From assembly GCF_003012745.1 (NCBI RefSeq), contig NZ_PXYK01000016.1, positions 1-64,000 of the forward strand: a stretch of DNA of 64,000 nt. The letters are read 5' to 3'. The notes beneath the pieces are model-generated. The model was given only the letters and a program-made list of their open reading frames with translations. It was not told the origin of the DNA and ran no database searches. Every line of letters starts with the position of its first letter. Positions within the stretch are counted from its first letter, which is position 1. Shown piece after piece: positions 62,686 through 64,000 of the stretch. A program made the position numbers and the translations under genes. Source of the DNA: Kumtagia ephedrae (GTDB lineage: Bacteria > Pseudomonadota > Alphaproteobacteria > Rhizobiales > Rhizobiaceae).

Positions 62686-63162
62686 CTATCTGGAAGCCAG
62701 CTCGAACCCGGCCACGCCGAGGGCGACGTTCAGTCCGGTCTGGCCCTGCACGCTGACGGGCTGCAGCACGAAGTCGCGTGCCGACTGGCGCACAAGCACA
62801 TTGGTGCCGACGCCCAGCGCCGCCGTCACTTCCGCGCCGACGCCGCCATAGCGGCCGGCGAGAGCGCCCGGGCCGTAGGCGTCGAAGCTGGTCGCCAGCA
62901 CGGCCCATTTCATCACGCTCCCGCCGGTGAAGCCGAGATCGACGCCGTAGCGGCTGATGACGCCGGAGTAGGTTTCCGGAGGCAGGTTCGGCAGGGCAGG
63001 GTTGTAGGTGCAGGCGACCTGCTTGGTCGAGCCGAAGACGAAGCCGTCGCCGCCGGCGACGTTGCAAACCAGCATGCCGATCTCGACGTTGCCGGCCTGC
63101 GCGAAGGAGGCGCTGCCTGCCAGCGCGATTGCGGCGGTCGCCGCAAGAACAATTCTCTTCAT
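62686..63162 (-). CDS. DUF992 family exported protein
   Basis: A 158-residue protein with a signal peptide (RIVLAATAAIALAGSASFAQ). The DUF992 core follows: VEIGMLVCNVAGGDGFVFGS with TKQVACTYNP, a Cys pair likely to form a disulphide, and YGVDLGFTGGSVMKWAVLAT. GAGGAG nine bases upstream fixes the ATG at 63162. Family members are small periplasmic beta proteins in rhizobia with no known function. It is monocistronic. Confidence 0.85.
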   Translation of the reverse strand: MKRIVLAATAAIALAGSASFAQAGNVEIGMLVCNVAGGDGFVFGSTKQVACTYNPALPNLPPETYSGVISRYGVDLGFTGGSVMKWAVLATSFDAYGPGALAGRYGGVGAEVTAALGVGTNVLVRQSARDFVLQPVSVQGQTGLNVALGVAGFELASR

Positions 63163-63320
63163 CGGTCGAAACTCCTCAACAAAGGCCGCCCATCCCTCAA
63201 CCGGCAACCCCGGCGGGCGGTTCCATCCGGAGCGGAGCCACGGGGTAGCTCACGGCGTTTTGAATTGGCCGATACCCGGGCCGTAAAGCCCGCGATCCCT
63301 AGGTGCCGAATGCTATTCGC

Positions 63321-63482
63321 CTACCGGCGGCGGTAACCGGTCCACATCCAGCCCAGCGCGGCGCCGAGGGCTATTCCGATCGTTGTGCCGATGGGCGTGC
63401 TGTCCATCGCCGAGCCGACGACGGCTCCGGCCCCGGTGCCCAGCGCGATGCCGAGAGCCATTCCGAAATATCGATCGATCAT
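63321..63482 (-). CDS. Small glycine-zipper membrane protein
   Basis: A 53-residue protein, MIDRYFGMALGIALGTGAGA followed by VVGSAMDSTPIGTTIGIALG. It has two hydrophobic glycine-zipper helices and ends WMWTGYRRR. No Shine-Dalgarno is strong, but the small-residue spacing and positive tail are typical of real small membrane proteins. The function is unknown. Confidence 0.55.
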   Translation of the reverse strand: MIDRYFGMALGIALGTGAGAVVGSAMDSTPIGTTIGIALGAALGWMWTGYRRR

Positions 63483-63541
63483 GGCCGTAATGATAGACCG
63501 CCCCTGAGGCGGGAATGCGATATCGCTTCCGCGAGCGGCAC

Positions 63542-63569
63542 AAAACAAAAACCCCGCCGAAGCGGGGTT
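63542..63569 (-). terminator. Rho-independent terminator of rpmE
   Basis: On the minus strand AACCCCGC-TTCG-GCGGGGTT is followed by a T-rich tract (TTTTTGTTTTG), 25 bases after the rpmE stop. Stem, tetraloop and T tract are all classical. Confidence 0.93.
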
Positions 63570-63593
63570 CCGGTAGCAACGAAAAGTTTCGGC

Positions 63594-63815
63594 TCAGATG
63601 CCGAGGCCTTCGTAGCGCTTCTTGAACTTGGAGAGGCGGCCGCCGCGGTCGAGCAGGGTCTGCTGGCCGCCGGTCCAGGCCGGATGGGTGGTCGGGTCGA
63701 TGTCGAGATTCATCGTGTCCCCTTCCTTGCCCCAGGTCGAACGGGTCGTGTATTCCGTGCCGTCGGTCATGACGATCTTGATCGTGTGGTAGTCGGGGTG
63801 GATCTTCTCTTTCAT
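63594..63815 (-). CDS. rpmE: 50S ribosomal protein L31
   Basis: A 73-residue ribosomal protein: [20 protein letters not shown] at the start and [20 protein letters not shown] near the end. It has none of the zinc-binding cysteines of the C+ form, as is usual in alphaproteobacteria. A strong terminator follows. The gene is divergent from the partial gene at the right edge. Confidence 0.97.
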   Translation of the reverse strand: MKEKIHPDYHTIKIVMTDGTEYTTRSTWGKEGDTMNLDIDPTTHPAWTGGQQTLLDRGGRLSKFKKRYEGLGI

Positions 63816-63982
63816 CGGTCTGGTCCTGGCTGTCGCGGGGCGCTTGCCTGCCTGCGGCGATGCGCGCACTGTCAAAACGAATGAAGCCGCAGCTATTGGA
63901 CGGCCGCGGCTACAAAAACGGTCGGCGGGCCTATACACCAGCCCGGTTTGAAGCACAAGCCGCCCGACCCGGAAGGACGACG

Positions 63983-64000
63983 ATGGAGGAAACGAAACGG
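63983..64000 (+). CDS. First codons of a gene cut by the window edge (partial)
   Basis: GGAAGGA lies five bases before an ATG at 63983, followed by the codons for MEETKR up to the end. The ribosome-binding site and its divergent position relative to rpmE make a real start likely. Six codons do not allow identification. Confidence 0.5.

Overview
The window is high-GC DNA that looks like a chromosomal segment of a Mesorhizobium-type rhizobium (Hyphomicrobiales, Phyllobacteriaceae or a near relative). Grounds are serA, serC, purA, ftsK, lolA, a CenR/OtpR-type regulator followed by a cyclic-nucleotide-binding protein, thiBPQ behind a TPP riboswitch, rpmE lacking zinc cysteines, and rhizobial palindromic repeats between genes. 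No rRNA, tRNA, CRISPR array, prophage or insertion sequence was recognised. The taxonomic call rests on recognition of proteins and gene order, not on a search.

Layout. 1-2.8 kb: end of a sugar ABC ATPase, a PfkB-family kinase, an RbsD-type pyranase and a PanB-like protein that lacks key PanB residues. 3.6-7.7 kb: SDR oxidoreductase, lytic transglycosylase, flavin amine oxidase, SH3/DUF1236 protein. 7.9-10.8 kb: serA and serC. 11-14.3 kb: LuxR-type regulator and an RTX protein. 14.6-19 kb: RND efflux pair. 19.5-22.7 kb: a hypothetical protein carrying an in-frame palindromic insertion, the BrnTA toxin-antitoxin pair, a methyltransferase and xthA.

22.8-33.2 kb is the most unusual part. Two divergent operons encode alanine racemase, a GNAT acetyltransferase, a PF04392-type solute-binding protein, a sensor domain fused to an MFS transporter and a small sensor protein on one side, and a second small sensor, a sensor fused to a degenerate 12-helix module and a SpoIIE-type phosphatase on the other. 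Four of the membrane proteins share one extracytoplasmic sensor motif. I read it as a possible signalling/transport system for an amino-acid-like ligand, with a PP2C phosphatase as its output.

33.2-39 kb: amino-acid ABC permease and binding protein, aminotransferase, and divergent GntR, LLM flavin monooxygenase and HpcH/HpaI aldolase, probably one catabolic regulon with paired operators. 39-39.6 kb: CcdAB. 39.6-44.6 kb: a proline-rich membrane protein, purA and a second RTX protein. 44.7-50.5 kb: ftsK with a CtrA-type box, lolA, and another ABC permease/binding-protein pair. 50.6-54.5 kb: L,D-transpeptidase, CenR-like regulator, cyclic-nucleotide-binding protein, and an operon of SLOG-like/class III cyclase, anti-sigma kinase and STAS protein. 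54.7-61 kb: ABC-F ATPase, thiamine diphosphokinase, TPP riboswitch, thiBPQ. 61-64 kb: M48 lipoprotein peptidase (apparent CTG start), DUF992 protein, a small glycine-zipper protein, rpmE and the first codons of another gene.

Several families of palindromic elements sit between genes, often inside operons (rbsA-rbsK, serC-serA, ftsK-lolA, binding protein-permease, thiB-thiP). They shape mRNA junctions and in two places reach coding sequence.
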